Of a stretch of 5,430 nucleotides of DNA, positions 4,975-5,430 are shown piece after piece. The notes under the pieces are model-generated. The model made no database searches, was not told the DNA's origin, and saw only the letters and a program-made list of their open reading frames with translations. The translations under genes were made by a program, and so were the position numbers. The stretch is from an uncultured Pseudomonadota bacterium (GTDB lineage: Bacteria; Pseudomonadota; Alphaproteobacteria; Rs-D84): NCBI GenBank assembly GCA_946628805.1, contig CAMOXB010000111.1, positions 1-5,430 of the forward strand. Direction: 5' to 3'. How positions within the stretch are numbered: position 1 is the stretch's first letter; every line of letters starts with the position of its first letter.

Positions 4975-5430
4975 TTCCCCGTACGTTGAATCATCGCACA
5001 CATAATACACAACACCATCGTATTCGATTTTCAGGTAATGTTCCGTGCCGGCGTTCATACGCGTTGGTATCGTCGTCATATTTGCATAAAAAATTCCATC
5101 GTCCATACCAACGTTCAGCGACGGCGTCGTAAATTTTGTTGATTTCAGATAAACGACATCATCACCAATATGTAATATATGTTCATAACAAATACTTGAC
5201 CCAATCGGTGCAAATGGTGTTGGATTGGCGCATTGTTCGATACCCTGGTTTTCGGTTTCATTAAATGAATACGTTCCACCAACGCATTTATTGTTTTTTG
5301 GGCATTGACGACAACCGTCCACATTTGCCGGTAAATAATACCCCGGCGCACAGGTATGTTGATTTGCTGTCCATACCGGAAACATATTTGTTCTATTGTT
5401 ATTATTTGGGTGTAATAGATTATTTGAACA
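4972..5430 (-). CDS. C-terminal part of a cysteine-rich, probably surface or secreted protein (runs off the right edge)
   Basis: The frame stays open from the stop at 4972-4974 to the window edge, so at least 152 residues belong to a longer protein. The ATG at 5385 has no clear ribosome site and is more likely an internal methionine. The visible part starts with a short Asn-rich stretch, then a cysteine-rich segment (CAPGYYLP, CRQCPKNNKCVGGTYSF, QGIEQC and a later CYEH) whose spacing suggests a small disulfide-bonded repeat. It ends in a roughly 70-residue, probably beta-rich domain (HILHIGDDVVYLKS through YDGVVYYVCDD). I associate this combination with large, repeat-built envelope proteins of uncultured gut Alphaproteobacteria, but I cannot name a family, and no signal peptide is in view. 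If exported, its cysteines could be clients of a DsbA-type enzyme (inference). The stop codon coincides with the end of the repeat dimer. Confidence 0.75.
   Translation of the reverse strand, partial: CSNNLLHPNNNNRTNMFPVWTANQHTCAPGYYLPANVDGCRQCPKNNKCVGGTYSFNETENQGIEQCANPTPFAPIGSSICYEHILHIGDDVVYLKSTKFTTPSLNVGMDDGIFYANMTTIPTRMNAGTEHYLKIEYDGVVYYVCDDSTYGE

Noticed and set aside
4716..5132. Several overlapping open frames of 60-100 codons on both strands
   Set aside because: They run through the GC-rich hairpin repeats, have low-complexity translations, no ribosome sites, and overlap each other; the openness is a by-product of repeat composition.

Overview
The window suggests an AT-rich alphaproteobacterium, probably an uncultured host-associated or gut lineage. 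The clues are the divergent tpiA/ppiD pair, an alphaproteobacterial-looking RecO and GrpE, a DsbA-family protein with a helical stalk, and the end of a cysteine-rich protein of a style I associate with metagenome-derived gut Alphaproteobacteria. The lineage is an inference from gene style; no rRNA is present to confirm it.

Layout, left to right. Positions 1-398 hold no convincing protein gene. They contain an 8-bp inverted repeat at the edge, one copy of a GC-rich double-hairpin repeat (module A), and a compact structured-RNA candidate on the minus strand (about 313 to 140). That candidate has its own good sigma70-like promoter just beyond a bidirectional terminator. From 399 to 3391 three minus-strand housekeeping genes are transcribed leftwards: a PpiD/SurA-type periplasmic folding factor, then recO, then a membrane-anchored DsbA-family thiol oxidoreductase. 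A terminator-like hairpin lies between ppiD and recO. A 64-bp divergent promoter region separates ppiD from the plus-strand pair tpiA (glycolysis) and grpE (DnaK nucleotide exchange). A strong promoter that also resembles an alphaproteobacterial RpoH site is embedded in the tpiA 3' end and fits grpE. Positions 4713-4971 contain three more copies of the double-hairpin repeat, two of them arranged as a palindromic dimer. The last one ends exactly on the stop codon of a minus-strand cysteine-rich protein that runs off the right edge.

Two themes link the genes. ppiD, the DsbA-like gene and grpE all serve protein folding (envelope and cytoplasm), while recO and tpiA are ordinary housekeeping. The most unusual parts are non-coding. 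One is the 5' candidate RNA, in which one segment can pair with either of two identical partners, so two mutually exclusive folds are possible. The other is a family of repeats whose second hairpin changes sequence between copies while keeping its pairing. No transposase, CRISPR array, tRNA or rRNA was seen.
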